DNA from: Paenibacillus sp. P25
GTDB taxonomy: Bacteria > Bacillota > Bacilli > Paenibacillales > NBRC-103111
Direction: 5' to 3'
DNA length: 64,000 bases
Assembly (NCBI GenBank): GCA_024704175.1
Contig: CP085629.1
Location: 2,294,001 to 2,358,000, forward strand
Positions 36,926 to 46,619 of this stretch are shown piece after piece. The translations under genes and the position numbers were made by a program. The notes under the pieces were generated by a model that had not been told where the DNA came from, did no database searches, and was given only the letters and a program-made list of their open reading frames with translations. Numbering within the stretch: the stretch's first letter is position 1; each line of letters starts with the position of its first letter.

Positions 36926-37740
36926 CTAGTTCGGCTTTAAAATTTGCCCCGGCGACTCCCCGTAGTAGCGTTTGAAGCTTTTGATGAAATGCGATTGATC
37001 GCAGTAGCCGTATTCCATCGCAAGGTCGGTCCAGCTGGAACGGGTGCCCCGGTACATTGCCTGCAGCAGGCTTTGAAACCGGACAATGCCCAGCATTTCC
37101 TTCGGGCCTACCCCGAATTCCCGAACAAACGTTCTGCGGACATGCCGTTCGCTGAAGCTCAGTTTATCTGCGAGCTCCGCGGTCGAAAGAATCCCTCGGT
37201 AAGCATACATATACTGCATGCCCGCCAGCAGCAAAGAAGGGGCGGGCGAACCGCCGACGGACACCGCAGCGTTCAGGCTCCGCTCGATGATTTCAATCAT
37301 ATCCGCCGCGGAGCCCGAAGCAAGGATCTCATCCGCCAGAAGCACCCCTTCGTTCCCCATATATCCTCCAGAAAGGCATGCTCCCCCAGAAAAGCGGAGA
37401 CAGGATTATGCAAAAAGACATGTGCGAATTCCGAGTAAAAACGAATGCCGAATAAGGACTGGGCTTCCGATAGCTGTAAGGCTTCGAATCGTGTCATCAG
37501 CCCTGCAATAAAGGCGACCTTTCGGGAGGAAGCTGAGCGGCGGTCAAAGATAATATCCACGCAGCCATCCGGAATGATCCGGTGGACTTGACTCCCGCGG
37601 CCCGGCTCAAAGTCAACGGTCCAATAACAGGCGACATACGGCGCCAGGCTAGGACCCGGGGCATATTCCCGGTAGCTGTAGCCCGGGTGCTGAAGCTCCT
37701 GCTGCAGCTTAGGCGGCTGTACGGGACGATATAGGCGCAT
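36926..37740 (-). CDS. AraC family regulator with DUF6597-type N-terminus, one frameshift
   Basis: About 271 residues when joined. The N-terminal domain reads YREYAPGPSLAPYVACYWTV and HRIIPDGCVDIIFDRR, as in DUF6597 regulators. A missing G near 37362 breaks the frame; corrected, it continues GNEGVLLADEILASGSAADM. The AraC domain follows: TAELADKLSFSERHVRRTFV and DLAMEYGYCDQSHFIKSFKR. GAGGGGA precedes the ATG. It lies 19 bases after the MocR gene, so the MocR, AraC and perhaps VOC genes are co-transcribed. Confidence 0.86.
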
Positions 37741-37759
37741 CGCGGTTCCCCTCCCGATT

Positions 37760-39139
37760 CTAATAACTCGTAACGAACTTTACTTGCGGCGTTCGCGTCT
37801 CGTCCAGCAATTCCCTTATGCCGTCAGCGATCTTGCGGACACCGGCAGGGATGAACTCCTCTTCCGTTTGCGACACGCTCAGGCGGACATACGAGTCTTG
37901 CTCCAGCCCGGGAAGGAACATGGTTCGGGCGTCGCCCAAGAGTACATTCCGCTTCTTCATATGCTCAATGAATGTTCTGGATTTCAGCGGAGCCGGCGAC
38001 CGGATGGTGGAGTAAAAGCCGGACGGCGAGCCCGAATACACAGCGGCAGACGGCAGATATTCCTGATAGGCTTTTTGTAAAATAGCCGCTTTTCTGCTGT
38101 AGATCGTTCTCATCCGTCCAATATGGGCTTTGTACATCCCGCTCCTGAGATAAATTTCCAGGGCCCCTTGCGTGAGCACCGGCGTATGCAGATCCGCAGC
38201 GAACTTGGCGCGCAGGAATGCGGCCCGCAAAGATTCGGGAACCACAGCCAGCCCCAGTCTCAGACCGGGCAGCATGATCTTGGAGAAGCTCTTCGTGTAA
38301 ATCACTCTGCCTGAGGGATCATAAGCAAACATCGGGTCATGCCTTAGGTTCGGATCCAGATCGCCCAAATAATCATCCTCGATGATATAGACGTCGTACT
38401 TTTGGGCGAGCTCCACCATTTTCCGCTTCTCCGCGTTCGTGTAGCTGTACCCCGTCGGGTTATGAAATCTGGAGACCGTATAGAAGAACTTGATGCTCTT
38501 ACACTTGAACAGATGCTCGAGACGCTCCATGTCGATCCCGCTCGAAGTGATTTCCACCCCATAGGCTGTCGCCTGCTGAAGCTTGACCGATTCGATGAAG
38601 CTGACGTGAGTAGGCTGTTCGACGCAGATGTCCTTCTTGCCGCTCGGAAAGGGAAGCGAAATCAGCAGATGCAGGGCTTGCTGCGAACCCGAAACTACGC
38701 ATAGGCTCTCTGGCGGCGCAAACACCTGAAGCTCCTGCAAATGCCGGGCCAGCTCCGCCCGCGGCGATGGCGACCCCTGACTCTCGGAATAGGTGAACAT
38801 TTCTTCTTTATACACGTCGATGGCTTGATTGATGCAGTGCTGGAAGTCGCGATAAGGCATAGCCCCCGGATCCGGGCCTGCGGATAAGAAATCGATGATT
38901 CCCGGATCGGCGGGACTCGTCTGCCGTGCCGGAGCCTGTTCCACTACGTAATAACCGCTCCGCCCGACGGAATAGACCGCATGCTTCTTTTCCAGCTCGG
39001 AATAGGCCTTGATGACCGTATTATTGCTGCAGCCGAACTTCCGGGCCAGAGACCGGATCGAAGGCGACCTGCTCCCCGGCTTCCATTCGCCCCTCGCGAT
39101 TTGCCGTTCAATATAACCCATGACTTCGGCGTAGATCAT
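37760..39139 (-). CDS. MocR-type regulator (GntR helix-turn-helix fused to PLP aminotransferase domain)
   Basis: 459 residues. Residues 1-70 are a GntR winged helix: RSPSIRSLARKFGCSNNTVI and KAYSELEKKHAVYSVGRSGY. The rest is a fold-type I aminotransferase domain with the PLP lysine in VIYTKSFSKIMLPGLRLGLA and the aspartate in YIIEDDYLGDLD. MocR proteins use PLP or its adducts as effectors. AGGAGGG precedes the ATG. It diverges from the class D beta-lactamase gene across two CTGTACAGGTA direct repeats that are its likely operators. Intact. Confidence 0.92.
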   Translation of the reverse strand: MIYAEVMGYIERQIARGEWKPGSRSPSIRSLARKFGCSNNTVIKAYSELEKKHAVYSVGRSGYYVVEQAPARQTSPADPGIIDFLSAGPDPGAMPYRDFQHCINQAIDVYKEEMFTYSESQGSPSPRAELARHLQELQVFAPPESLCVVSGSQQALHLLISLPFPSGKKDICVEQPTHVSFIESVKLQQATAYGVEITSSGIDMERLEHLFKCKSIKFFYTVSRFHNPTGYSYTNAEKRKMVELAQKYDVYIIEDDYLGDLDPNLRHDPMFAYDPSGRVIYTKSFSKIMLPGLRLGLAVVPESLRAAFLRAKFAADLHTPVLTQGALEIYLRSGMYKAHIGRMRTIYSRKAAILQKAYQEYLPSAAVYSGSPSGFYSTIRSPAPLKSRTFIEHMKKRNVLLGDARTMFLPGLEQDSYVRLSVSQTEEEFIPAGVRKIADGIRELLDETRTPQVKFVTSY

Positions 39140-39162
39140 GGTTGTTCGCCCCCTCCTTTCAT

Positions 39163-39211
39163 CTGTACAGGTACAAACCGGTGAAACCGCGATTTACAAG
39201 CTGTACAGGTA
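39163..39211. promoter_or_regulatory. Direct repeats CTGTACAGGTA, 38 bp apart
   Basis: Copies at 39163-39173 and 39201-39211 in the mocR/beta-lactamase divergent region. MocR-type regulators characteristically bind direct repeats spaced by whole helical turns. The second copy sits about 110 bases before the beta-lactamase start. Confidence 0.6.
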
Positions 39212-39318
39212 TCGATAGACTCATAGTATCCCGGTGCATTGGGGCTGCGAAAACCGGGTTGGTTCGATGGCCATCGAGATCATTCCCCACAAGAACAATG
39301 GGAACTGGAGTGTTGCAG

Positions 39319-40116
39319 ATGAAGAAGATCAAAGGTTTCATGCTGTTTATCGTGACAGCTGTTACGGTGGTTTCGATATTAACACTTACAATGGGAGTCT
39401 TTGCCGATCCGAAGATTCACCCGCTCGAGCTGAACGATATTTTCCGCAATACCCAAGGGACGCTGGTCCTGAAAAACCTGAAAACAAATCAAGTATATGC
39501 TTATAACCAGGAAAGAAGCAAGGAGCGGTTCACCCCCGAATCAAGCTTCAAAGTGCCGAATGCATTAATCGGGCTCGAAGTCAAAGCGGTTGCCGATGAA
39601 TACGACGTCAAGCGATGGGACGGTGTGGTCAGGGAGTTTCCGGTCTGGAACCGGGATCATACGCTGGCTTCAGGCATGAGGAATTCCGTGATCTGGTATT
39701 ACCAGGCCATGGCCCGGGATATCGGACAGGAACGGATGCAGGATTACATCCATAAAATCGGCTACGGCAATCAGGACATCTCCGGCGGAATCGATCAATT
39801 CTGGCTGAACAGCGCCTTGAAGATCTCCGCTCAGGAACAGGCGGCGTTTATAGAAAAGCTCGTGGAAGAAGACTTGCCTTTCCAGAAGAAAACGATGAAG
39901 ACCGTCAAGCGGATCATGATCGACGACGAACAGGACGATTATACCGTTCATGGGAAAACCGGGACCAGGCTGTCGGATATGGGCCTCGGATGGTATGTCG
40001 GTTATGTGGAAACGGGGAAAGACAAGTGGGTGTTCGCAACGAACGTAGATGCCAGCGGCTCGGCCGCCAAGCAGCTGACGCTGGACACATTGAAGAAGCT
40101 GAAGATTATCAATTAA
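39319..40116 (+). CDS. Class D beta-lactamase
   Basis: 265 residues. A signal peptide (MLFIVTAVTVVSILTLTMGV) is followed by the mature enzyme. Class D landmarks appear in order: the serine in FTPESSFKVPNALIGLE (S-x-F-K), SVI in RNSVIWYYQ, YGN in KIGYGNQDISGGIDQFW with the conserved tryptophan, and KTG in VHGKTGTRLSDMGLGWYVGY. The lysine that is usually carboxylated is the K of SSFK. It belongs to the Gram-positive group (BSD/BPU-like). The ATG at 39319 has CTGGAG upstream. It is divergent from, and probably controlled by, the MocR gene. Actual resistance is not shown by sequence. Confidence 0.9.
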   Translation: MKKIKGFMLFIVTAVTVVSILTLTMGVFADPKIHPLELNDIFRNTQGTLVLKNLKTNQVYAYNQERSKERFTPESSFKVPNALIGLEVKAVADEYDVKRWDGVVREFPVWNRDHTLASGMRNSVIWYYQAMARDIGQERMQDYIHKIGYGNQDISGGIDQFWLNSALKISAQEQAAFIEKLVEEDLPFQKKTMKTVKRIMIDDEQDDYTVHGKTGTRLSDMGLGWYVGYVETGKDKWVFATNVDASGSAAKQLTLDTLKKLKIIN

Positions 40117-40121
40117 ATCAA

Positions 40122-40155
40122 AGAAGCCGCTCCCCTGGCCGGGAGACGGCTTCTT
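40122..40155. terminator. Bidirectional terminator between converging genes
   Basis: GAAGCCG...CTCCC pairs with GGGAG...CGGCTTC with one bulge around CTGGCC. It separates the beta-lactamase stop from the Nif3-like stop. Confidence 0.7.
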
Positions 40156-40173
40156 CCATGCTGCAAGACCGGG

Positions 40174-40985
40174 TTAAAGAATCTGAAACAGGGGCTTCTC
40201 TGCAATGAAATGTACGGGGACCCCGGGAAACTCCCCGCTCAATTGTTCGGCTAAATACCGCATACCGGGCTCTTCGCTGGCGGCGTGGCCCAAGATCATC
40301 AGCGCCTTGCCCCGCCCCTGATGCACCGCGTCGCGGATATATTCCGGCGTCTCCCACTCGGGGCCTTCACCCGCAATGAGAAGATCCAGCTTATGGCTCT
40401 CCATGAGAGGAATCGACGTCGCTCCCCTCCCCTGTAGCCGACGAGCAATCCGATTCTCGAACAATGCGTCCCGGAACCGCCGACCGTCCTTACATAGGGA
40501 ATGCCCAGCTTGCTCTTCACTTCTTCCGCAAGGGTACGAAGGCTCTTTGCGGGCATGCTCACGATACAAGGCGCCGGCAAATGTTCTTCCACATAAGAAT
40601 CCCAACCCAGTGCGCGAACCAACCCTTCCGTAATGAAGTCCGGGCGGTACCGATGAACGTGATCATGGAACCGGAAGACCGCCATGCCCGATTGTTCGAT
40701 CCATTGACGTTTGGTCAAACAGACAGGATCTTCCGCCAGCCACCCCTGCGGCTCCTGGTGGGAATAAAATAGGCCTTCATGCGAGATCACCAGGTTGGCT
40801 CCCAGGGCGGCGGCCTGCCCCAGCACATCCTGTGACGCAAGGAAGGTAGTAACGATCCCTGTCACTTCCATGCCGGGTGATCCGAACAGCGACCTATCGA
40901 CCGTCGGTTCCAACCGGCCCGCCTGCTCTTGTAGCTTTTGCAATACCGCTTCGACCGTTAACCGGCCTCCTGCCGTTCCCTTCAT
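40174..40985 (-). CDS. Nif3-like dinuclear metal-centre protein, one frameshift
   Basis: About 270 residues when joined. Metal-binding motifs are VISHEGLFYSHQ and MAVFRFHDHVHRY near residues 75-115, with the paired C-terminal motif in ALMILGHAASEEPGMRYLAE. The frame breaks near 40432 in a G run; adding one G gives YRGGGATSIPLMESHKLDLL. Nif3-type proteins form hexamers with two metal ions per subunit; their biochemical role is poorly defined. It lies 36 bases after the orphan sugar-binding protein gene on the same strand and may be co-transcribed with it. Confidence 0.87.
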
Positions 40986-41021
40986 TCGTTCCCCGCCACC
41001 TGTCGATGAATTTCAGCGGCC

Positions 41022-42559
41022 CTATTTCGCCTTGGCTTTGGTATATTCCGCAGCATATTCTTCCGCCTGACCTTATCGCCGCCGGCCTTCTTATACTGGG
41101 CAACGGCTTGCTTCCAGCCGTTCTCGTCGATTTTGCCCATGACAAATTTCACCTTGGCATCGTTCAGAATCTGCAGAAGCTCCTGCCCCTGCTTGTTCCA
41201 CGTTTCCGAGATCAGAACCATCGCCGGGTCGACAACCGCATATTTCGCATTATCTGCTTCAATATCATAAGACCGCTGCGTAGCCGGGTCGACATCGCCC
41301 GCTGTTTTTATATTCGCCACCGGGATCGTTTCCAGCAGCGACCTGTAAGGGAATCCGACTTCGTTGTCAAAGGCCGTTTGGTTCGTGCGGACCGCTTTCC
41401 CGTCTTTCAGCTCATAGTGCGTTCCTTGAATGCCCCATTCGAACAAATCAACCATCGGCTTCTCGGACAGTTTATCGAAGAAACCGAGCAGCTGCTTGAG
41501 CTGCGCTTCCGATTTCACTTTCGACTTAGGGAACATCAGAATCCCGTTAGAGCCGCGATCGGCCATCGTCCGCTTGCCTGCCGGCCCTTCAAGCGCGCTG
41601 ACGCCGTCGATTTTGGCATCTTTGTTATGCGACTGCACCCTTGCTTCAAAAGCGAGCATGTTATTCGTCGTGGCGTTAAGAACGCCGGCCTTGCCGTTCT
41701 CGAATTCCCCTTCATACTTCGGCCGGTCGACCGACGCAAAATCCTGGTTGAGCAGCTTCTCGTCGTAGAGCTTCTTGGTGAATTTCAAGCCCTCGAGATA
41801 TTCCGGCGTCTCTTCCGCTTTGATGAACTTGCCGTCCTTCACCGCCCAGTTGTTCGGAGCGCCGAACATTAATCCGAAATCCGGGCTGAACGAGGTATTG
41901 GAGATCATCGATGAAATGCCGTAGGTATCGTTCTTGCCGTTCTTATCGGGATCGTTGTTTGTAAACGCCTTCAGCATGTTGTAAAATTCATCAACCGTGG
42001 TGGGCGGCTTCAGGCCTACATTGTCCAGCCAATCCTTGCGGTACATGAACACGTAGCGGGAAATCGGGCGGTACCGCGGAATGCCGTAGATCTTGCCGCC
42101 GATTTTCACATTGTCGTAGGAAACCTGCGGCATCTTGGACAAATTCGGATAATCTTTAATGTACGGCGTAATGTCCCAGAAAGCGCCTCCGAGCGCGGCA
42201 TTCACCAGATAAGGCTGGCTTGGGGCTCCACAGCTCGCAAGAACTTCGGGCATATCGCCCGATGCGATGAGTACCGGCGACTTGGAACAATAGTCGTTGC
42301 TCGGTATTTCCGTGATGTTCAGCTTCGTATTCGTGTACTTCTCAATGGCTTGCTGCACCGGATTGTCCGGCTTTGGCTGCTCTTTCCCGCTGAAGTCGAG
42401 CATCATGGATATTTTTAGCGGATCCGAGCCCGATGCCTGCTTCGCCGGTTCACCCGCCCCGCTCTTCCCGTCCGGGCTTCCGCATCCGGCCAATGCCAGC
42501 GATGTCATGACTACCGCCAAAGCGGCGCTGCCCCAAGCTTGGATTGATCTCTTGTCCAT
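41022..42559 (-). CDS. Extracellular sugar-binding lipoprotein, LplA/YtcQ type, one frameshift at the end
   Basis: About 512 residues. The signal ends at a lipobox, SLALAGC, followed by GSPDGKSG. The family 1 solute-binding fold contains VLIASGDMPEVLAS, GKIYGIPRYRPISRYVFMYR and KDWLDNVGLKPPTTVDEFYN. Near 41080 the frame slips; corrected, the end reads EEYAAEYTKAKAK and stops at 41022. There are no permease genes beside it. The hemicellulose operon 10 kb away has two permeases and no binding protein, so the two may work together (inference). A catabolite-response-like box lies upstream. Confidence 0.87.
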
Positions 42560-42596
42560 TTGAATTTGACCTCCCCTGTTTTCATCCGCGACATCA

Positions 42597-42613
42597 ATCG
42601 CAAACGCTTACAA
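42597..42613 (-). promoter_or_regulatory. Catabolite-response-like element (TGTAAGCGTTTGCG)
   Basis: Minus-strand TTGTAAGCGTTTGCGA fits WTGNAANCGNWNNCAW with one mismatch. It lies about 40-55 bases upstream of the binding-protein start. A near-identical box precedes the mannan operon. Confidence 0.45.
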
Positions 42614-42744
42614 TCAGTACAAAAATAAAATCTTCCACTGCCACAACAATTGTAATTAATGAATATGATTTTCTTGAATTATAAAAAAGAAATTGCAAAT
42701 TCTCCATAGATAAAGACAAAATTATTTGTAATATTTAAATATCA

Positions 42745-42778
42745 TTAAAAAAAGCCTGAGGCTGTCCCCCAAGCTTTT
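42745..42778 (-). terminator. Terminator after the second exporter gene
   Basis: On the minus strand AGCCT and AGGCT form a short stem followed by seven T, with outer AAGC/GCTT pairing possible. It lies about 10 bases after the corrected exporter stop. Confidence 0.55.
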
Positions 42779-42787
42779 CCCTCCATA

Positions 42788-44174
42788 TTAGCCCTCAACC
42801 TGCAGCGCAGTACGCTTCGACTCTCCGAACTGAATGTAGTAAAACACCAGGATCATTACATGCAGAATCGCAAGAACAAAGTAGATGTTGCTGAAAACTC
42901 GAGCCGTTCGCATCCAGGTTCACCGGATTCCACGGATGCCCTGCGCCATACTCCACTACCCGGCTGTAAATTCCCGTTGCCATCCCCCCGGCGATAAAAT
43001 TTAACATCGACATGAGGCCCATGCCGACGCCGACCTGCTCCTTCGGCAGGGTTCTCGAAATGGTATTGGATAGAGCAATCAGTATAAACGACTGACCGAC
43101 ATTGCCGAAAATGAGAAACAAAGCGATGAGGAAGGCCGAGCCTCCGGTGAAGGACGAAAGCAGGATAAACGAAAGCAGCAGGCCGCCGGACGCGATAAAA
43201 AATAAATAGGAGTTCCCTCTTGAGTCGGCCAGCTTTCCTCCGATTCTCCCAAGAAGAGCCGATGCGAGTGCGGCCGGAACCATGGCAAAGCCAACCCATC
43301 CCGGATCGAGCGCCTGCACCTTCGCCAGCAGCAAAGGCGTTAGAAAATAAAACGAAAACCCGATTCCGTTCACCAGAAAAGCGACGGTTAAGCCACACGT
43401 ATAGCTTTTATTCCGAAAAAGCTTGGGCTGAATAAACGGCGCCGGGGTCTTCAGCACCCGCAGGATAAACAGGCCGAGAACGATCAAGCCGATGAGCAGC
43501 ATCAGCGAGGAACCGCCCGTAACCCCCAAGAGCAGCAGCGCCACCGTTACGCCTAGCAGGCCGCCACCGATCCAGTCGAACATCCCGGGAGTTCCTTCCG
43601 GCTCCTCCTTCAAATATTTGCGGTAAAAAGGCAGCGTGACCAGGATCAGCGGCGGGACGGCAAACAACCACCGCCAGTGCGCCAGACTCACGATCAAGGA
43701 AGAGACGACCGGGCCCAGCGCATTGCCGAGCGCAAGCCCTACCGCACTCATGCCAAGCGCGGAGCCTCTTCGTTCCGGCGGGAAATACCGTACCGGGATC
43801 AGCATCGCCGCGGCCGGAATGGAAGCGGCGCCTGCCGCCTGCAGGCATCTGCCCGCAAGAGCCAGCCAGAACGTATGGGAAGCCAGCCCGACCAAGGATC
43901 CGGCTGCGAAGAGAAGCAGACCGAAGGTAAGCAAGCTCTTAAGCTTATAGCTGTCGGCCAGCTTCCCGTAAGTAACCGTACCGATCGCATAGATAAGAAA
44001 ATAGGCCGATGAAAGCCAGCTTACCTGGGCGATGCCCAAATGGAACTCCCTGCTGATTTCCGGCAGCACGATGTTGAACATCAAGCCGCTCATCATCGAG
44101 ATGATCAAAGTAAACATGAGAACGCGAATTAACTTATCGCCGGTTGACAGCTGATCTTTAGCCTTTGCATTCAT
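42788..44174 (-). CDS. MFS exporter, TetA(L)/DHA2-like 14-helix type, one frameshift at the end
   Basis: About 462 residues. Motifs include YAIGTVTYGKLADSYKLKSL (motif A-like), AGRCLQAAGAASIPAAAML and GLALGNALGPVVSSLIVSL (motif C-like), with about 14 helices overall. An extra T near 42890 shifts the last 35 residues. Corrected, these are SSFSNIYFVLAILHVMILVF, and the stop is at 42788. The ATG at 44174 has GAGGTGGAG upstream. It follows a TetR gene on the same strand, and a copy of that gene's operator-like sequence overlaps its promoter region. Confidence 0.86.
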
Positions 44175-44197
44175 TTTTCTTCTCCACCTCATTTTAT

Positions 44198-44217
44198 TTG
44201 TCTGTCTGTACTTACTG
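44198..44217 (-). promoter_or_regulatory. TetR operator candidate in front of the exporter
   Basis: TTGTCTGTC-T-GTACTTACTG, 24 bases before the exporter start. It differs by one base from the sequence in front of the TetR gene itself. Confidence 0.65.
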
Positions 44218-44236
44218 ACATTTTACTGATAAAAAA

Positions 44237-44829
44237 CTAGGGAGTCAGTCCCCTAGTAAATACGTCCACCCCTTCCTCAATAAACGCCTCCAGGGTCACG
44301 TTCGGAAAGTAATTGGCGCCCTTCTCCAGATCGTTCATAAAAGCACCGAAGTTCATCATCATGAAGGATAGGGCGAGCAGTTGCGGGTCCTTGTCAATTA
44401 CCTTCCCCTTTCCGGCCATCTCGGTAAAATAATTCGTCAAAACCGTGAGCAGCCGCCGGGGTGCTTCTGTGTCGTTTCTTTAAATCCAGGCAAATGTCCC
44501 TCATCTTTGATGCTGATCATCACCATTTTCCTATTGCGGTTCATCAGCTCGTGATAGGTCCGGCTGATCAGAAGCAGGTCTGCGTGCAGATCTCCGGTCA
44601 GCTTTTCTTGAAAGAGCTTTATCATTTCACCTCCGTAATGGAAACGGTCGAACGCGGTCTCGATCAAATTCTGCTTGCTGCCAAAATAGCGGAACAGCGT
44701 CTTCTCACTCAGGCCCGCCGCTTCGGCAATTTCCTTCGTGGTCACACCGTTGTAGCCTTTCTCCGATATGAGATCGATGGCCGCCCATAACAGCTTCTCT
44801 TCGTTAGTCTTCGGGTTCTTGTCGCTCAT
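44237..44829 (-). CDS. TetR family regulator, one frameshift
   Basis: About 198 residues when joined. The N-terminal helix-turn-helix is GVTTKEIAEAAGLSEKTLFR with YFGSKQNLIETAFD. Near 44458 a C run has lost one base; corrected, the frame joins TTQKHPRRLLTVLTNYFTEM to the C-terminal ligand domain ending EEGVDVFTRGLTP. The ATG at 44829 has GAGGG 8 bases upstream. Matching operator-like sequences lie before it and before the downstream exporter, so it probably represses both. Confidence 0.87.
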
Positions 44830-44847
44830 CTTCATCCCTCAATCCAC

Positions 44848-44867
44848 TTGTCTGTCAGTACTTACTG
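44848..44867 (-). promoter_or_regulatory. TetR operator candidate in front of the TetR gene
   Basis: TTGTCTGTC-A-GTACTTACTG, 19 of 20 bases identical to the copy before the exporter. Autoregulation is implied. Confidence 0.65.
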
Positions 44868-45049
44868 TAATTATTATAATCCCACTGGGAAACCTTGTCA
44901 AGAAGGCTACAGCCGCTGGATCCTCCGTAAATCCGGGGTATGTCCAAGCGTCACATGGAACAGCTCAGCGCATTCGGAAGCCCGCTGTCCTTTTGAAACC
45001 GAAGTCTCATCCGATCATTGCTCCTTCGAACGATTTAGGCAAATCCGCA

Positions 45050-45075
45050 CAAAAAGGCTGCAATTTCGCAGCCTT
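45050..45075 (-). terminator. Terminator after the second binding-protein gene
   Basis: AAGGCTGC and GCAGCCTT form an 8-bp stem around a 6-base loop, followed on the minus strand by TTTTT. It lies about 30 bases after the corrected stop at 45106. Confidence 0.75.
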
Positions 45076-45105
45076 CCGCAGACGAACCGTATGACACAGA
45101 CAAAG

Positions 45106-46435
45106 TTATTTCGCTGCGGCCTTCGCCGACTCGATATCACTTGCCGCCTGTTCCTGCGCTTTCCGCAGGGCTGAGTTCACATCGGTTCTGCCGAGAATGA
45201 TATCCGTAAATGCGGCATTGATTTGTTTATCGGCCAAATCTTCGTATTCGTTTCTTTGCGGAATCGGTGCAGGCTTCGCCGGGTAGAAGGCTTTGATGTT
45301 CTTGCCCTTCAGCTCGCGGCTTGCCTTCCGCGAAGGAGGCGATGATCTTCTCGTTGTTTTTAATAATAGGGAGCCCGGTGCCGTCTTTGGCGAATTTCAT
45401 CTGCATCTCTTCCGAGGTCAGATAGGACAGGACTTGGAAGGCGTAATCTTTATTCTTGCTGGTGCTGACGACGCCTGCATAGGTCGGGTACATCTGGGAG
45501 CCGACACCGGGAGCGTCCTTAAAGCCGGGCAGCGTCACCGCGTCCAGATTCATATCTTCCGGAGCTCCTACCATCGTGCTGTTAAAATAAGCATACATGG
45601 CCAGGGTCCGGCTCTTAAGGAACAAATCGGCTTCGCCCGGCTTCTTGTCTTTGAACTCCCCTCCGGGAATCATATAGAAGCGCGTAAAATTTTCTATCAC
45701 TTTGCGGAAAGAATCCGTGGCAATCTGAGGTGCGCCCGTCTTCACATCCACATAAGGAATACCCATTTGATTGGTACGCAGCATATGGCTGGTGGACATC
45801 ATAAGCCCGTAATATTGCGTTCCGCCTTCCGTGCGCGTCATCTTTTTCGCCAATTCGTAGGCCTCGTCCCAGGTCATACCGTCCTTCGGATACGGGACGC
45901 CGAACTTATCGAATAAGTCTTTGTTGTACATGAGAGTTTCCGCCGTCGTAAAAATTGGGAGCGCATACATTCCTCCGCCGCTGAAATTCTTCATGTAGTC
46001 TACAACCGTCGGCTCCAGGCGGTTCATATCAAAATTGTATTTCTTAATCAGATCGGTATGATCCAGCTGCAGATTGTATTTGGAAAACTGCGGTACGAAA
46101 GCGATCGACAGCAGAACGATATCGAGATCGGCACCCGACGTGATAAGCCCTTCGATTCCGATGGATTTGTCGTAAGGAATAAACTTCGGTGTTACATTGG
46201 GAAATTTCGCTTTAATGGCATCCCCCATCATCTTGTTAAAGTCATCCTCGGTCGTGGCGTTGAACGGACGATAGAAGTTAATAGTCACCGGCTCCTTGCT
46301 TGCGGCCAAGTCCTTCACTTCACCGGTCGCCGCGCCGTCTCCCGGTTTGGATTCCGTGCCTCCGTTCCCGCATCCGCTCATTGATACCGCCGCGGCAATG
46401 GCAAGGGATATGGAATATGCTTTATGAACCGACAT
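45106..46435 (-). CDS. Extracellular solute-binding lipoprotein (family 1), one frameshift
   Basis: About 443 residues. The signal ends at a lipobox in AVSMSGCGNGGTESKPG. Fold features are NFYRPFNATTEDDFNKMMGD, LITSGADLDIVLLS, ETLMYNKDLFDKFGVPYPKD and GMTWDEAYELAKKMTR. An extra C near 45318 shifts the frame. Corrected, it continues LKGKNIKAFYPAKPAPIPQR and ends ESAKAAAK at 45106, just before a terminator. No permeases are adjacent, so it is a stand-alone binding protein, perhaps for a transporter elsewhere. The ATG at 46435 has a weak GGATAG/GGGGG site. Confidence 0.86.
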
Positions 46436-46565
46436 AGCAGCGCCCCCACTATCCTTTATTAGGATTTTGTTCAGTTTACCAAGAATGCAGGGGGCTGGCT
46501 TTAGCCGAAACTGATCCGTTATTGACCAAAACTCACATTTTTGGCTATATCTCGCACGAAAATAG

Positions 46566-46609
46566 CAAGACCTTCGCTTGCCGCGGCTTTGGCGGATGCG
46601 AAGGTCTTG
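46566..46609 (-). terminator. Perfect 12-bp hairpin after the nitroreductase gene
   Basis: CAAGACCTTCGC at 46566 pairs with GCGAAGGTCTTG ending at 46609, with an inner CCGC/GGCGG stem. It lies 10 bases after the corrected nitroreductase stop. Confidence 0.7.
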
Positions 46610-46619
46610 GGCATTCATT

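Noticed and set aside
40877-41872. 331-residue open frame on the plus strand
   Set aside because: Antisense to the sugar-binding lipoprotein and Nif3-like genes; shadow frame.
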